Both the position numbers and the translations under genes were made by a program. Positions 32,122-43,116 of a stretch of 64,000 nucleotides of DNA are shown here, in pieces. Under the pieces are notes generated by a model. It ran no database searches. It had not been told where the DNA came from and worked only from the letters and a program-made list of their open reading frames with translations. Origin of the DNA: Helianthus annuus (lineage: Eukaryota; Streptophyta; Magnoliopsida; Asterales; Asteraceae); the NCBI RefSeq assembly GCF_002127325.2, contig NC_035441.2:151568624-151632623 (forward strand), in the 5' to 3' direction. Every line of letters starts with the position of its first letter. Positions within the stretch are counted from its first letter, which is position 1.

Positions 32122-33140
32122 CATGTTTTGAAGTACATATTTCAATTAGAGTTCACAGAGAAAAGGCGGCATTGGTAATACAACATCTATTTATTATTTT
32201 TGTTGTTTCCACTGCAGTTACTGTTGTTTTTTTGCAACTGGTGATGAATATGGAAATAGCAAGATGGTGATTGTAGCTGCAACACCAACTAAGGTATTGG
32301 AAACTATAAAATCAACTGAATATTCTTTTTGAGTCATGCCTTAGTTGATGTCATTGGAACTGATCCAGTTAGAATCCTTTTTAGAATCCTTTTTAGGCCT
32401 CCAGAGTGTATGAAGTTTACAACTTTGGTTGCTTGGTTCCTCTTCCGTGCGTGAAAGGAAGGGCGAGGAGAAGGAACACTAACTGCTGGCGGCGGATAGG
32501 AAGAAAGGGCGCAGATGGTGACCAAATTAGACGACGAGAGACCAGGATACTTGATATCAACAATATGAAGCTACATGTCTAAACGATGCTTTTAGTAATT
32601 ATTTTTTCATACATAAAATGTTTCAGGTCGACAACCCATACTTCCATAGGTTGGTGTACCTAATTGCTTTATTTTTCTATAATATTTATTTATCTGGAAA
32701 TTTCTTGCCTATTATAAATATTTAGCATGTCGTTTTCATTTTTAAATCTTTATTTCTGTACTTCATGCAGCTCTAACATAGAGATTGCTAATGGATTGAC
32801 ATCTCTAGACTTACTCTCTAATTAAACATAATAATCAGAGTGATGGAAGAAGGGGTATTATGTCTTGAATAGAGTTTGGCTCAACTTGGATAGTTGTTGG
32901 GTACTGCAATCGTTGTTTTTTCAGCGGTCACGGAAGTTTCAACCTCCATTCTTTTCGATTGCTACAGGTCTCCGCACTCAAAGTAACGTATCGATTGGAG
33001 TACGTCGTATCTTCAAGCTGTCAGTTACTTTTTGTGATAGTATTGTTGTTTGACGAAAATGTCATGATGACCTTAAAAATACCTGTCCACCGAAAGTGTC
33101 AAAACTGGCATGTCAGGTTGACTTGAGCCACCCTTTCCCC

Positions 33141-33400
33141 TTTTTTTTTTGAACGTCCAACATAAGAATCGCCGGGTACTCCGTACGCGGCACCCATTGG
33201 CCGAAAGGTAGCCCGCGGCAGCCCAACCTGCACGCACGGAGCCCCTAGCCCACCATGTCACCAGTTCCGGGGAAAACCCGACCCTGCACCCGCCTGAGGG
33301 TACGACAATGCAAAGCCGGTAAAACTCGGGTGGATCGGGAATCGAACTCGAGACCATACGGTCAGAAGTCTTCCTTCATTTCCATAACCACTGAGCCAAA
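33141..33400 (-). mobile_element. tRNA-type SINE, minus strand, with poly(A) tail
   Basis: On the minus strand TGGCTCAGTGG (33388-33398) fits the A box exactly. AGTTCGATTCC (33338-33348) is one base from the B box. The copy ends in ten A (33141-33150 as T on the plus strand). The body shares ACCGNCTNTGCATTGTCGTACCCTCAGGCGGG-like sequence with the SINE at 9690-9997. Length is about 260 bp. The 94-codon ORF on this strand is therefore not a gene. Confidence 0.75.
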
Positions 33401-34148
33401 TTTTTTATTTTTTATAAAAAATAATTAAATAAGAATAGAAAACATATGTTATTCCGGTTATGATCTATATTTTTAATATAATGGTTTAGGGGGGGGGTTT
33501 TGAGTAAACGTATATTATTTCTTTTAATATACTTTCTTTACTTTCTGCAGGGAAGTATATGCGGTGTCAATTGTTGGGTGGCATTACAGATGTTTGTTGT
33601 TTTGCCTTGAGAGTTATGTTGATGAATCAAGGTGAGCTTGATCCAAATAGTGATAATGAGCAAAGAATTGGCCGGTATTTTGAAGTCATGGGAAGTAAAA
33701 TTTAAGAAATCACAAGCATTCTAAGGAAAAGGGCGGTCATCATTTTCACAACAATTCTTTGACTGCATGAGTTCATATTATATTATACATATAATTATAA
33801 ATAAAACTTTCTTCATTACAACTGTTCACGTTCGTTTTCCTTTTATAAATTAAAAATGGTGCTTTTGTTTATAATGTTGTTTAGACTTGTGTCCACTTAA
33901 TGTGGGTGTTTGGGATTGCTTATTTTGAACTCCTTTTAAGTTTTTTACTTTTTAAAAGTTAATAGGTCATTTTTGTAGTGTTTGGATAATGTGTTTTGAG
34001 AATGAGTTTTAGTGGTTTGAAAAGAAGAAAAGGAAAAGTTAGATGGTTGCAACCTTTTCAAAAAAGGATATGGAAAAGAAGAAAAGGAGAAGCGTTCCCG
34101 AACACCCTCAATATACATTATCTTTGTTTGTTACGTTGTTAGCGTAAG

Positions 34149-34175
34149 CCGTCCAACGGACGGGTATTAAACTAG
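34149..34175 (+). mobile_element. Probable Helitron 3' terminus (plus strand)
   Basis: CCGTCC (34149-34154), AAC, GGACGG (34158-34163) form a perfect six-pair hairpin. Eight bases later comes CTAG (34172-34175), then T. This is the textbook Helitron 3' end, and the insertion site would be A/T. The region upstream holds several captured host exons with introns, typical cargo for Helitrons. The 5' TC end was not located. Confidence 0.55.
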
Positions 34176-34800
34176 TTGTTATGAAGCATTATAATTTATT
34201 GTTGAATCACTAATATGTCATTCTATTGATTTGTTCAAAATCACTTACGAGCCCTAACCCTAATCTCTCTCACTCGATCAATCACGCCCCTTTTAATTTC
34301 ACTCAAATTCAACTTCCGCTTTTCATCAATCAGGCGAGGATCCAGTCTTCTTTCTACACCTTCATCACACTCCTACATATAGTCAGATGGTTTAAACAAC
34401 ATTCTTTTTTTACCAGAAATCAACGTAATCAATCTGCAGGTAAACTTGATCAAATTCCCTTTTTTTTATTTACACCCAATAGATCAATTGTTAATTTGTT
34501 GGGGATGCAATGCCTGTTCACTACTCGCTATTGAAGTTGTAGTGTAACATTATATAGATGGTTTATATTTAAGAGAAATTTGGGGTAATAACTCTTCGTT
34601 TGTTTGGTTGATTAATTTCTTTGAAATTTGGGGGGAAATTTTGGCTGCAATTGGTTGGAGCAAAAGGGAAACATTTTAGGGCTCTTGGGTGATTAATTCT
34701 TGTTCAAGTTTAAATTGGGATCTGCTGCAAATGGCACACTCATGACGTAACTCTTTCTTGGTGGGGTGTCTGGGAGGGTGAGCAATTGTAGGTTGCTTCC
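34176..34800. other. Leader-like spacer, no clear gene
   Basis: C-rich leader-type sequence at 34250-34400 (CCCTAACCCTAATCTCTCTCACTCG) and a CTGCAG followed by GTAAAC near 34435 look like a 5' UTR with an intron. No domain-bearing ORF follows before the reverse-transcriptase relic. Confidence 0.35.
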
Positions 34801-35117
34801 CTTTCCTTCGTTTCTTGGGTGGGTTGATACATGGCCTCCTCCTCACCTCGAGACGGAGGACTTGTTATCACTTCTCGGTTTTGATTGATTGTTTCCAATG
34901 GGCTCTGCCAAGGGTAGGAGCATGGTATCTAGTGCCTCTGAAGGGGATGTTGGCTCCACCTCGTCCATTGGAGTGTGGCTATGCCCCTTCAGGAACTTCC
35001 ACGAGTGTACAAGTCTGGGTCTTCTGGGTATAACAGATTGATCACGTATTTTCAGCAATTTCATTTTAAAGATGATCGTAAAGAATCCCTCCAAAAGCAC
35101 TTTCTAAGGATTTAGAA

Positions 35118-38100
35118 TTGTTTTCAAATGTTGGGGAAACCTTGCAAGTTTTTGGATATTGGTTGTGTGGGAGGTGCATGAAGACACACGCACTTAGTAG
35201 GGGGTGTCATCATCCTGATGGTGTTTTCACGTTCTCTAGAAAATTCGGGTCTGATGAGGATTTTGTCGTGTGGATCCCAAGGCCCCAAGATCCTATGATG
35301 GTTTTTGAGCTTAGGACCCCGCAGGGAGTGACGGGAGATGTTGCTCTCCTTGAACGTGTTTTCTCCCTTCCGGTTCGAACTGTTAAGAGCATCCCCCCAA
35401 GCTGTCGTTTGGCATTTGCACAAGCTGTGACAGGTGCCATCCATAAAGTAGTAGCTTCCCCTGAGACTGTTGAAAGCTGGGTCAAACTCTTGCTCTTACC
35501 CCGTTGTACCCTTAAGGTGGTTAAGCCGTCTTCCAGGCAAGAGAGAAGGTCGGGTAATCGAAAGTCCTTGCAATGTGATAGTATTTTGCGGGCCTTAGCT
35601 ATGTGGAAGGAGGGCTCTGGTTTTGAGATTTTGGTCAATTCCCTCCTTGCCGATAGTGGAGAAGAGGTCGTGCGTGGGGGGGGGGGGCACAACGGGAGAT
35701 AGCTGAGGAGGTTAGCCCTAACATCAACCAATGTCTCAGGAAAGTGAGTGATGGTCACTTCACTGCTGCAGTTAAGGTGTTGTGTTCCAGTGGGGTTGCT
35801 ACCCGGGGGGAATCTACCATGCAAGCCCTTATCGACAAACATCCCTTCGCGCCACCCCGAACCTCCCTTCAACCCCTCTTTCCCAACCTGCGTTATCCGT
35901 GGATGAAGACTGCGTCCACAGGTGTGTGAAATCTTTCCCGAAAGTGACATCTTGTAGTCGAGATGGCCTCTGAGCCCAACACATGTTGGACGCTCTTAGC
36001 GGCAAAGGGTCGGCGACTGCCTCGGGACTACTTACTGCCATCACTGAACTGGTAAACCTTTGGCTAGGGGGGTTATGTCCTATGGTGCTCGCAGATTTTG
36101 TTGCTTCGGCGCCCCTAACCCCTTTGTTGAAGCCTGATAATGGAGTTCGCCCCCCATTGCTGTGGGGGAAATTCGGAGAAGATTAGTCTCCAAAGTATCC
36201 ATGAAGAAAGTTGGGAAAGAAGCTGTTAGATACTTGGGGGACTACCAATTTGGGGTGGGGGTCCCCAATGGGGCGGAGGCGGTGCTGCACAGCGCTAACA
36301 GGTTCCTTAATTCTTTTCATTCAGATGGCTCACTGACCATGCTTACGGTTGATTTTTCCAACGCTTTCAACTTAGTTGACCCCGGTTTTGCTTCGCGAGG
36401 TCCATCGCCACTGCCCCTCCATATTCTCGTGGGTTCAATTTCTGTATGCCCAACCTGCTAGGCTATACGTGGGGAATGACCGTATCGGGGCATTCACGGG
36501 GGTGCAGCAAGGGGATCCCTTGGGACCTTTGCTTTTTTCCCTAGCCTTACTGCCCTTAGTGCTTCAGGTGCAGGAAAACTGTAAACTCCCCTTCCATGCA
36601 TGGTACTTGGATGACGGGACGATTATCGGAGACGCTGTTTAGGTTGCTAAAGCTCTCGACATCATCGGTTCGGAGGGTCCAACCTTGGGGCTACGGCTTA
36701 ATATTAGAAAAACTGAATTATTTTGGCCGACATGTAACAGGGTGAAGGTCCGGCCAGGGCTTTTCCCCAGTGAGATTGGGAGGCCGGAGAGAGGTGTCAA
36801 ACTGCTAGGAGGGGCAGTCAGCTGTGATGCCACTTTTATTAGTGGTCTAGCGGCTAAGAGGGCAACGCGCGCTGTTGCTATTATGGGGCACCTTCCCTTG
36901 TTGCGGGATCCTCAAAGCGAACTTCTCTTGCTTATATGGGGGTTGCAAAGTTGCTTTTTGGTTTGCGAACTTGCCAGCCCCCCTTTGTGGATGATCCTGT
37001 TTCATGTCTTAATAAAGGTCTTCGGGAGGTAATAGAAGACATTGTCATATGTGGGGGCCCTTTTTTTGGTAAACTACAGTGGCAGATCGCGATCTTGCCA
37101 ATGCGGCTTGGTGGGTTGGGCCTTCTCTCGGCCCGGGATGTGGCTGCCTATGCCTTTGTGGCTTCCAGGTCTCAATCTTGGGAGTTACAGGAACACATCT
37201 TACGTAACAGCGGGGTTGCTAACATTGATCCGGATTATGCCAGCTCCTTGGAACGCTTGCATGAATCTCTACCTGACTTTGATCTCGGCGGTTTCTCTAA
37301 CAAGGACACCGCCCCCAAAAAGCCACAGAAAACTTTGGCGAATGCCCTTTGTTGTCGAATCGCACAAAGTTTGGGAGAAGATTTTCATTTGCCCCCCCAC
37401 CAGAAAGCCGTCATTGAATGCCTACAGAGGCCTCACGCTCAAGATTTCTTAACTATTATTCCTATTGAAGGTTTGGGTCAACGTATGTCAGCGGTGGAAT
37501 ACCAGTCAATCCTTAAGTACCGTTTGATGAACCCCATGTTCACGAATAATGAAACTTGCCCAGTCTGCCGTAAAGCATGCCTGGATAAATACGGGAAGCA
37601 TGCGTTACAATGTAGAGAGTTGCCGGGGTTTAAGTATCGCCATGACTTTGTTCGAGATGCGTTAATGGATATTCGCAGACGAGCAGGGATCTCGGCAAAG
37701 AAAGAGGCACGGGTTAATTTTCTTACAGACCCGTCGGAGGGGAGATCCACCCTACGCCTGACTGACGTGCTAGTTTTTGGTTGGGAGGGCGGGAAACATG
37801 CTTGCGTCAATCTCACAGGTGTATCCCCCCTAGCCGGGTTTCGGGAAAATGGGTTTGTGGCGGGGCAAGCGGTACTGAAAGCATAGTCGAAGAAGGTGGA
37901 AAAGCACGCAAAAGCTTGTGAGGATAACCAGCATGCCTTTGTCCCCCTAGCGTTTGACACGTTTGGCTCTTTGGCGCCAGAGGCAGTTCGGTTCTTGTCT
38001 AGAGTTCAGCGTGTGGTCCACAGCAACTTTTCGACCCCTCAGGGGCGAGGCTATGTTTTTAGTAGATTAGGGTTTTCTATTCAGAATGGGATGGCGCCGC

Positions 38101-38135
38101 AGTTTGTTGCTCGTCTACCTGCTATCCTTATGTAA
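35118..38135 (+). pseudogene. Decayed non-LTR-type reverse transcriptase gene
   Basis: Pieces of one long protein lie in order in three frames. The N-terminal part, 35118-35702, has a Cys/His cluster (CGRCMKTHALSRGCHH); its frame is lost at a G run (about 35679). Then come FTAAVKVLCSSGVA (35757) and the RT core: motif A TVDFSNAFNLVD (about 36346-36381), a frameshift, GVQQGDPLGPLLF (motif B, about 36502-36540), and WYLDDG (motif C, about 36601-36618). A TAG follows at 36640-36642. RT thumb-like sequence runs from 36685, with a shift near 36940. No integrase or LTR is present. An A-rich run (38181-38191) may be its tail. The protein family is widespread in plant genomes; its exact clade is uncertain. 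Confidence 0.75.
36936..38135 (+). pseudogene. RT C-terminal domain: zinc motif and endonuclease-like fold
   Basis: The best preserved part of the relic, in one frame with a single TAG at 37884-37886. It carries CPVCRKACLDKYGKHALQC (C-x2-C ... H-x4-C), then GFKYRHDFVRDAL, RLTDVLVFGWEGGKHACVNLTG and AFDTFGSLAPEA. The order Cys/His box, RHD, DVLVF and a later acidic/Lys-type pair suits a restriction-like endonuclease as found at the C-terminus of R2/NeSL/Utopia-type non-LTR elements. That assignment is inference from motif order. The tail 37896-38135 ends in an unusually conserved QFVARLPA-type string. Confidence 0.6.
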
Positions 38136-38279
38136 TTTACTCTGATAATTGGAATGAAAATAGCAGTTGAAATGATGGCAAGAAAAAAAAAATTATGGGG
38201 AGACCCATCATGATGTATTATTGCCTATGTGATTGATTGACTCTAATATACTAGGTTAATATGAAAGGAGTAAAAATTA

Positions 38280-38432
38280 GGCTATGCGGTATCGTGATGA
38301 CTCATTTTTGGAAGATGATCCATCACGTAAGCGCCACGTAGATCGAGTGTGAGGATGGGGCAAAGAGGATGGAGGTAAGGAAATAGGGGATGGGCCTAAA
38401 ATATATATGTATATATTGTATGTATAGGTGTA
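38280..38432 (+). mobile_element. Truncated Tourist-like MITE
   Basis: It starts GGCTATGCGGTATCG after TTA (38277-38279) and follows the reverse complement of the MITE at 28964-29253 through GGATGGGGCAAAGAGGATGG and GGGCCTAAAATATATATGTATAT. It stops near 38432 with no right terminus. Confidence 0.7.
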
Positions 38433-39552
38433 ATGCTCAGCTGAACTTACAAGTTTATGTTCGATTGATTAAACCTCAATCCCGAAGTGTGCATAGTTTA
38501 ACTGCAATTTAAGTTAATATTAGTCTACCACCAATCAATCAACATTTTTTGCTTTTACTTTTCACAGTTAAATAAATCGTATAATACTTACATGATTCTG
38601 TTGGATATACTACCCAACTTAACGCTTTAGGTTAATTAGGTTTTTTTGTATGACTTGATAACGAATGACACGTTCGAATCACTTAATGGAACCAAATACC
38701 AGATTCCAAATGTAGCCATTGAAGATGAACCATGTATTGGAATGGCATCTAAGAAATGGGGAGATGTTACAAGGTAGGAAAACATATGTGGTTTTCTAAA
38801 ACGAGGTGTTTCATTCTTGAATGAAAAACAAGGTTTTCTAAATAGGTAGTTGCACTTAGGTTATCACAGTAAACAACGGGAGTGATGGCGAGTGAAAACC
38901 AAGTTCAAACAGTAAAGAAAAAAAAAAAAAACCCGGGTACTAAGCCCTATTTGAAATAAAAAAACCCCAAAACTAGGTATTAGAAAAACCCGAAATGGCG
39001 TATCTGTTTTCATACCCGGCCCTACATAATCACATAGTAAAAAAGAAGCCTAACAAATTACCTAATGCTCATGAATATAGATGAAAAAACGAGATGTTTG
39101 TTCACGTTCGTTCAATTATCCAAATTCTAGCCAGACTTATAACGTTTGGTTCATATACACCTACAGATTTACCCATGTACTGTAGTTTATTCCATAGATC
39201 TACAAACAATAAATGATTGAAACATAGTATAGATGGAGAAAAAATTCGGTTTTGCTTTGAGGGGAAACCATCTTTGGGCCTAAGATTGATGATTGATCAA
39301 GAAACTGTACTGATAGGCGATCCATAGCTATGGCCCAGCAAAAATGAAGCCCAATCCAACTGATACAGGGCTGGTAATGAAAGAACAAAGGAGCTGAGAC
39401 TGAACGGATGTCCAATATATTAAAATCTTATTCGGCAAAGAACAAACCGTACTTACTGTCTTTATTTGTTTTCTTGATTTCTTTTAATCCCACAAATCCA
39501 ATCAATAGGATTAATTTAAAGAATATAAATGTCAATTTTCTATAACTTGGTA
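38433..39552. other. Spacer with one possible captured exon
   Basis: Mostly AT-rich. Around 38691-38775 a stretch reads NGTKYQIPNVAIEDEPCIGM and ends ACAAG/GTAGG, a donor-like site. It is vaguely like the start of FAR1-type proteins, but too short to claim. Nothing else was recognised. Confidence 0.35.
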
Positions 39553-39624
39553 CAATGTTTTAAAATCCAGTTTTTATACCGTATCGATTGGGCTCAGAAT
39601 TGGTTTAACCGGGTGTATCGGACG

Positions 39625-40744
39625 TAGAGATGGGCATAAAAACCGGTTCCTACCCGATTCCAGTGGACCCGGCCCGGACCCGGTTCCGGTTCCTACCCGA
39701 TGCTCAGAGGAACCGGTCCCAGGTTTAAAAAACCCGACGGGTACTACCCGGTTTCCATATTCTAAAAAAAGTCAACCGTACCCGGTTCCTATCCGTACCC
39801 GGTTTCTACCCGTACCCGGTTCCTACTCGTACCCGGTTCCTATCTGTACCCGGTATGTTACCGTTGGAACCGATTCTTATGTGGATCAGACCGTTGTACC
39901 CGGTTCCTTGGTATATGGTAACTCATTAAATGCAAATCTGACCGTTGGAACCGGTTCCTTTATGACCGTTGGAACCGGTTATACTATAAATAACACACTT
40001 TTTTTTTTTTTTCACAACTCATCTTCTTCTTTTATCTATTTCTTCACCTTCTTTACAAATTTCTAATGGCTTCCAAGAACTCTAAAAGCACAAACTCCCC
40101 ATCCGTCAATAATGTTCCAAAAGGTTCAAATGCTCCATTTGTGGTGGGAACATTATCGCATAGCCGCAATATGGATGTTTGGTGCAATTGGGATTTAGTC
40201 GAGATGAGCGATGGTTCGCAAAAGGCTCAATGCAAGCATTGTGGCTCCTTGTTAAGCAAGGATTCTAATTCTACTTTAACGAAGCATGCGAAAAAGTATT
40301 GCAAAGCTCTCAAAGATTTGACACCCGGTCAAGTCCAACTTTCAAAAGATGGGAACATTTTCCGCTACGTACAAAAGATAACTCGGGATAGGATGGCGAA
40401 GTTGGTCATCAAAAAAGCGTTGCCTTTTGGACACTTTGACGACCCCGATCTCACTAAGCTAATTAGGGAGACTCTTCAACCTAACAGTAACGTCAGTCAC
40501 TTTTTCTGAAATACGCAGTGAAACCGGTTCTGCACAGTACCCGTAACCGGTTCCACACAGTACCCGGACCCGGTTCTATAGTACCCGAAACCGGTTCCCC
40601 CGGTTCTAAAAAAAATGACGTGTACCCGGGTTATACCCGGACCCGGTTCCACTGACAACCCGGTTCCATTCACTTGTACCCATACCCGGTTCCGGGTTGG
40701 AACCGGTTCCGGGTTTTAAAAATACCCGAAAATGCCCATCTCTA
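39625..40744 (+). mobile_element. Non-autonomous hAT element with BED-finger ORF, copy 2
   Basis: The 1,120-bp copy of 11387-12504, inverted relative to it. Ends are TAGAGATGGGCA and complement; the TSD is ATCGGACG (39617-39624 and 40745-40752), different from copy 1, so it is an independent insertion. Subterminal CCGGTTCC and GTACCCGG repeats are conserved. The two copies look almost identical by eye, implying recent activity of a helper transposase. Confidence 0.93.
40066..40509 (+). CDS. BED-type zinc finger protein, truncated hAT transposase N-terminus, copy 2
   Basis: A 147-aa ORF identical to the minus-strand ORF at 11622-12065 except Val for Glu at residue 102. Cys56, Cys59, His74 and Cys79 of the BED finger are intact. 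A TATAAATA box (39985-39992) lies about 75 bases upstream of the ATG. Both copies stop at the same place, right after a HFF tripeptide, so truncation predates amplification. Possible roles are a dominant competitor at element ends or a neutral relic; nothing here decides between them. Confidence 0.75.
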   Translation: MASKNSKSTNSPSVNNVPKGSNAPFVVGTLSHSRNMDVWCNWDLVEMSDGSQKAQCKHCGSLLSKDSNSTLTKHAKKYCKALKDLTPGQVQLSKDGNIFRYVQKITRDRMAKLVIKKALPFGHFDDPDLTKLIRETLQPNSNVSHFF

Positions 40745-41442
40745 ATCGGACGGTTCAACCGAGTGTACCGGACAGTTTAACCAGTTCTACCGGACCGTTC
40801 AACCGGTACTACGGGTCGGTTTGAACTGGTTTTTAAAACATTGCTTGGTACGCAAAGCAAACAAAGTATACGACTCATCAAAATCGACGGTAATATCTAT
40901 CTATCTATTGTCAAATTAAAATATTAAGACACACACACATATATTTATATATATATGAATTAAATTAGATAATTTACATAAAAACAAGTGTTGTAAATCT
41001 AATTGCACACAACTTAATGTACTTTTACTTATTTTTTTCCCATGGTCTTTAAAAATTTGGTTCCCATATAAATTATGACTATGTATTAGTTTAGGTTTGT
41101 TCATACGTAAATGGTAATGTAAAATAATCAATCTTGTATATATGTGATGCAACCTGCGGTAATATACAAGAGAATAGGTAACTTAGCTTTGGACCCAAAA
41201 GAGGAACTGAACATTACTATATAATGAAAAAGCTATCACGAATCTTTAGTAAAGAAATGTAACGACAGATCTACACTTTTCCAACATGCAGAAGATGCAA
41301 CAGAACTTTTTGATAATGTTGAATTCAAAAGAAAAAATATATATATTCAGACATTTGAACAAACACTTGGTCTGCATGAAAACTTGATGCTTCAATCATA
41401 ATAGACTGAATCCATGATCTTTTGAAGTTTGGGAGAAACTGA

Positions 41443-41843
41443 TGTGTGTTAGAATAGGAAAAATAGTACAGGGATTGATTGTGTAAAATTAGGAAGATAG
41501 AGGGTGTCTTTGTAAAACAATTGTAATGAGTTTGAAAGGTGGTTATAAACAGTTAGTGGCTAACCAATCGGGTTTGGCTTCGTTTTGGGATTACTCTCCC
41601 ACTCTCTAAAAACTTAGCTAACATTAGGGATGAGCATTTGGGACTTGGTACCGGTACTAAATTTTTCGTACCGAATTTTTTTCGGTACTGTCGTTTTCGG
41701 TAACGGTTCGGTACGGTACCAGTATTTTACACACAAATACCGGTGCTGGTATCTTATCGTACTGAACATTTTCGATACTGGTAACCATACTTGGCGAATT
41801 TCGGTACCAGTATTTTCGGTACCGAGCTCATCTCTAGCTAACA
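41443..41843 (+). repeat. Old 5' LTR interrupted by a hAT MITE
   Basis: The stretch from TGTGTGTTAGAATAGG to ...GCTAACA ends directly before TTGGTATGAGAGTTG (41844 onward), a diverged initiator-Met primer binding site (canonical TGGTATCAGAGC). This makes it the LTR of the gag-bearing remnant downstream. Without the MITE it is about 190 bp. The exact start is uncertain (TG at 41443, 41445 or 41447). No partner LTR was found. Confidence 0.55.
41625..41836. mobile_element. hAT MITE rich in CGGTACCG
   Basis: The 212-bp element starts TAGGGATGAGCA and ends GAGCTCATCTCTA, with a perfect 8-bp TSD GCTAACAT (41617-41624 and 41837-41844). The interior is full of GGTACCGGTA, TTTCGGTAC and TACCGA repeats. 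The same type of end occurs at 16251-16450. It has no real coding capacity. Confidence 0.88.
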
Positions 41844-41978
41844 TTGGTATGAGAGTTGTTCAATCCTCAGGATGCTCTTGATTTCAAACCCTAATTCATC
41901 AAATTTTACATTCAATTCGACCAAACTGTTCATCCATTCGTTTCAGTTCATTGAAATTGATCATATGTACGATCAAGT

Positions 41979-42098
41979 TCACTTTAAAACCTCAATTCAA
42001 TTCGGAAATTGCTCATTTGTTCAATCAATTTCACTTTAAAACCTCAATTCAATTCGGAAATTGCTCATTTGTTCAATCAATTTCACTTTAAAACTTCG
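41979..42098 (+). repeat. 52-bp tandem repeat upstream of the gag remnant
   Basis: CACTTTAAAACCTCAATTCAATTCGGAAATTGCTCATTTGTTCAATCAATTT repeats with a 52-bp period, about 2.3 copies, in the leader between primer site and gag. Confidence 0.8.
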
Positions 42099-42141
42099 TT
42101 TCAGTTTGAGAATTGATCATTGTTTGATCAATCCAGTCAAG

Positions 42142-42990
42142 ATGACAACAAGTATTAGACAACAGGAAATGGAGAAATCAATTAAAGATAATGCTCTTTC
42201 GATTGGAAAAAATGGAGATTAATGTTCAAGATCTTCAAGCTAATTCTCAATTGATATCTAAAAGTGTGCAGTCAAAGGTTTCTAATGTCGAAGAAAGTAA
42301 AGCAGCAGTAGTACAAACACAATTACAAATCTAGACGGTTTTAGAGAAGTTAACAACATTTGAAAATGGTAACAGGGGTCCAATTGTTAACAGTGGTAAC
42401 TATGATCAAAGAATTGCTAGGTTGGTAAGGCTAGAGTTTACAAAATTTGGGGGATATGGTGTGGAAGGTTGGGTGTATAAATGCAACCATATCTTTGAGG
42501 TTGATAAAACACTAGAACAGGAAAAGGTTAGATTTTTTGTGGTGAATTTAGAAGGAAAGGCATTGCAGTGGCATCAAAGATTTTTTAAAAGCAATGGAAG
42601 AATAGTGGACGGTATTGGACGGGAAGAGTATAACACATCTGCTATTTCAAGATTTTCAGTTACCTTCCTGGAGGATGCTATGGAAGAACTAAAAATTTTG
42701 CATCAAGCAAGTTCACTCCAAGAATATTGGGATTCTTTTGATGCTTTTTTGAATAGGGTTAATGTATGTCAAGAACATGCAGTGAGTTTGTTGGTGGTAT
42801 AAAGCCTAAGATTAGGTGTTTGATTAAAAACCCTTTAAACCTAGAGCACTAAGAAAGGCATATGGTGTTGCAAAACAATATGAAATTGTGCATAATACAT
42901 TGTTTGGCTCATCGGGAAATAGGAGATATCAATATAGTTCTAGCAATTCAACTAAGTTTGCAAGAGATAATTTTATAGAATGAGAGTTGA
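42142..42990 (+). pseudogene. LTR-retrotransposon gag remnant (Retrotrans_gag type)
   Basis: An ATG at 42142 opens a short coiled-coil-like leader, broken by TAA near 42221. The main open piece, 42422-42802, encodes the capsid-like core: LEFTKFGGYGVEGWVYKC, KALQWHQRFF, and a tail like LKILHQASSLQEYWDSFDAFLNRV. This is the Retrotrans_gag pattern found in Ty3-gypsy elements. The frame stops at 42800-42802. No zinc knuckle, protease or pol follows, so it is a gag-only relic. Confidence 0.75.
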
Positions 42991-43116
42991 GGGAGTTGTG
43001 ATTAAAGGAATGGAGAGGAAGAATCAAATGCCAATCAAACGCAGAATACGTTGACTCATGTTTCGATTTTTTTGATCGTTGAGCTGCTCTTACATAGATG
43101 CAATGTGTTAAAAACA

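Larger units (their letters stand above)
39554..40843. mobile_element. Small hAT-like MITE split by the BED-ORF element
   Basis: Ends AATGTTTTAAAATCCAG and, as reverse complement, CAATGTTTTAAAAACCAG form a short TIR. The flanks carry CTTGGTAC (39546-39553 and 40844-40851), an 8-bp TSD. Minus the nested element (39625-40744 and one TSD copy) it is about 160 bp, rich in ACCGGTT and GGTTCAACCG repeats. The nesting dates this MITE before the BED-ORF element. Confidence 0.75.

Noticed and set aside
35210..35950. Minus-strand ORF of 246 codons
   Set aside because: It is the antisense shadow of the reverse-transcriptase N-terminal region, whose plus-strand frames carry recognisable family motifs.
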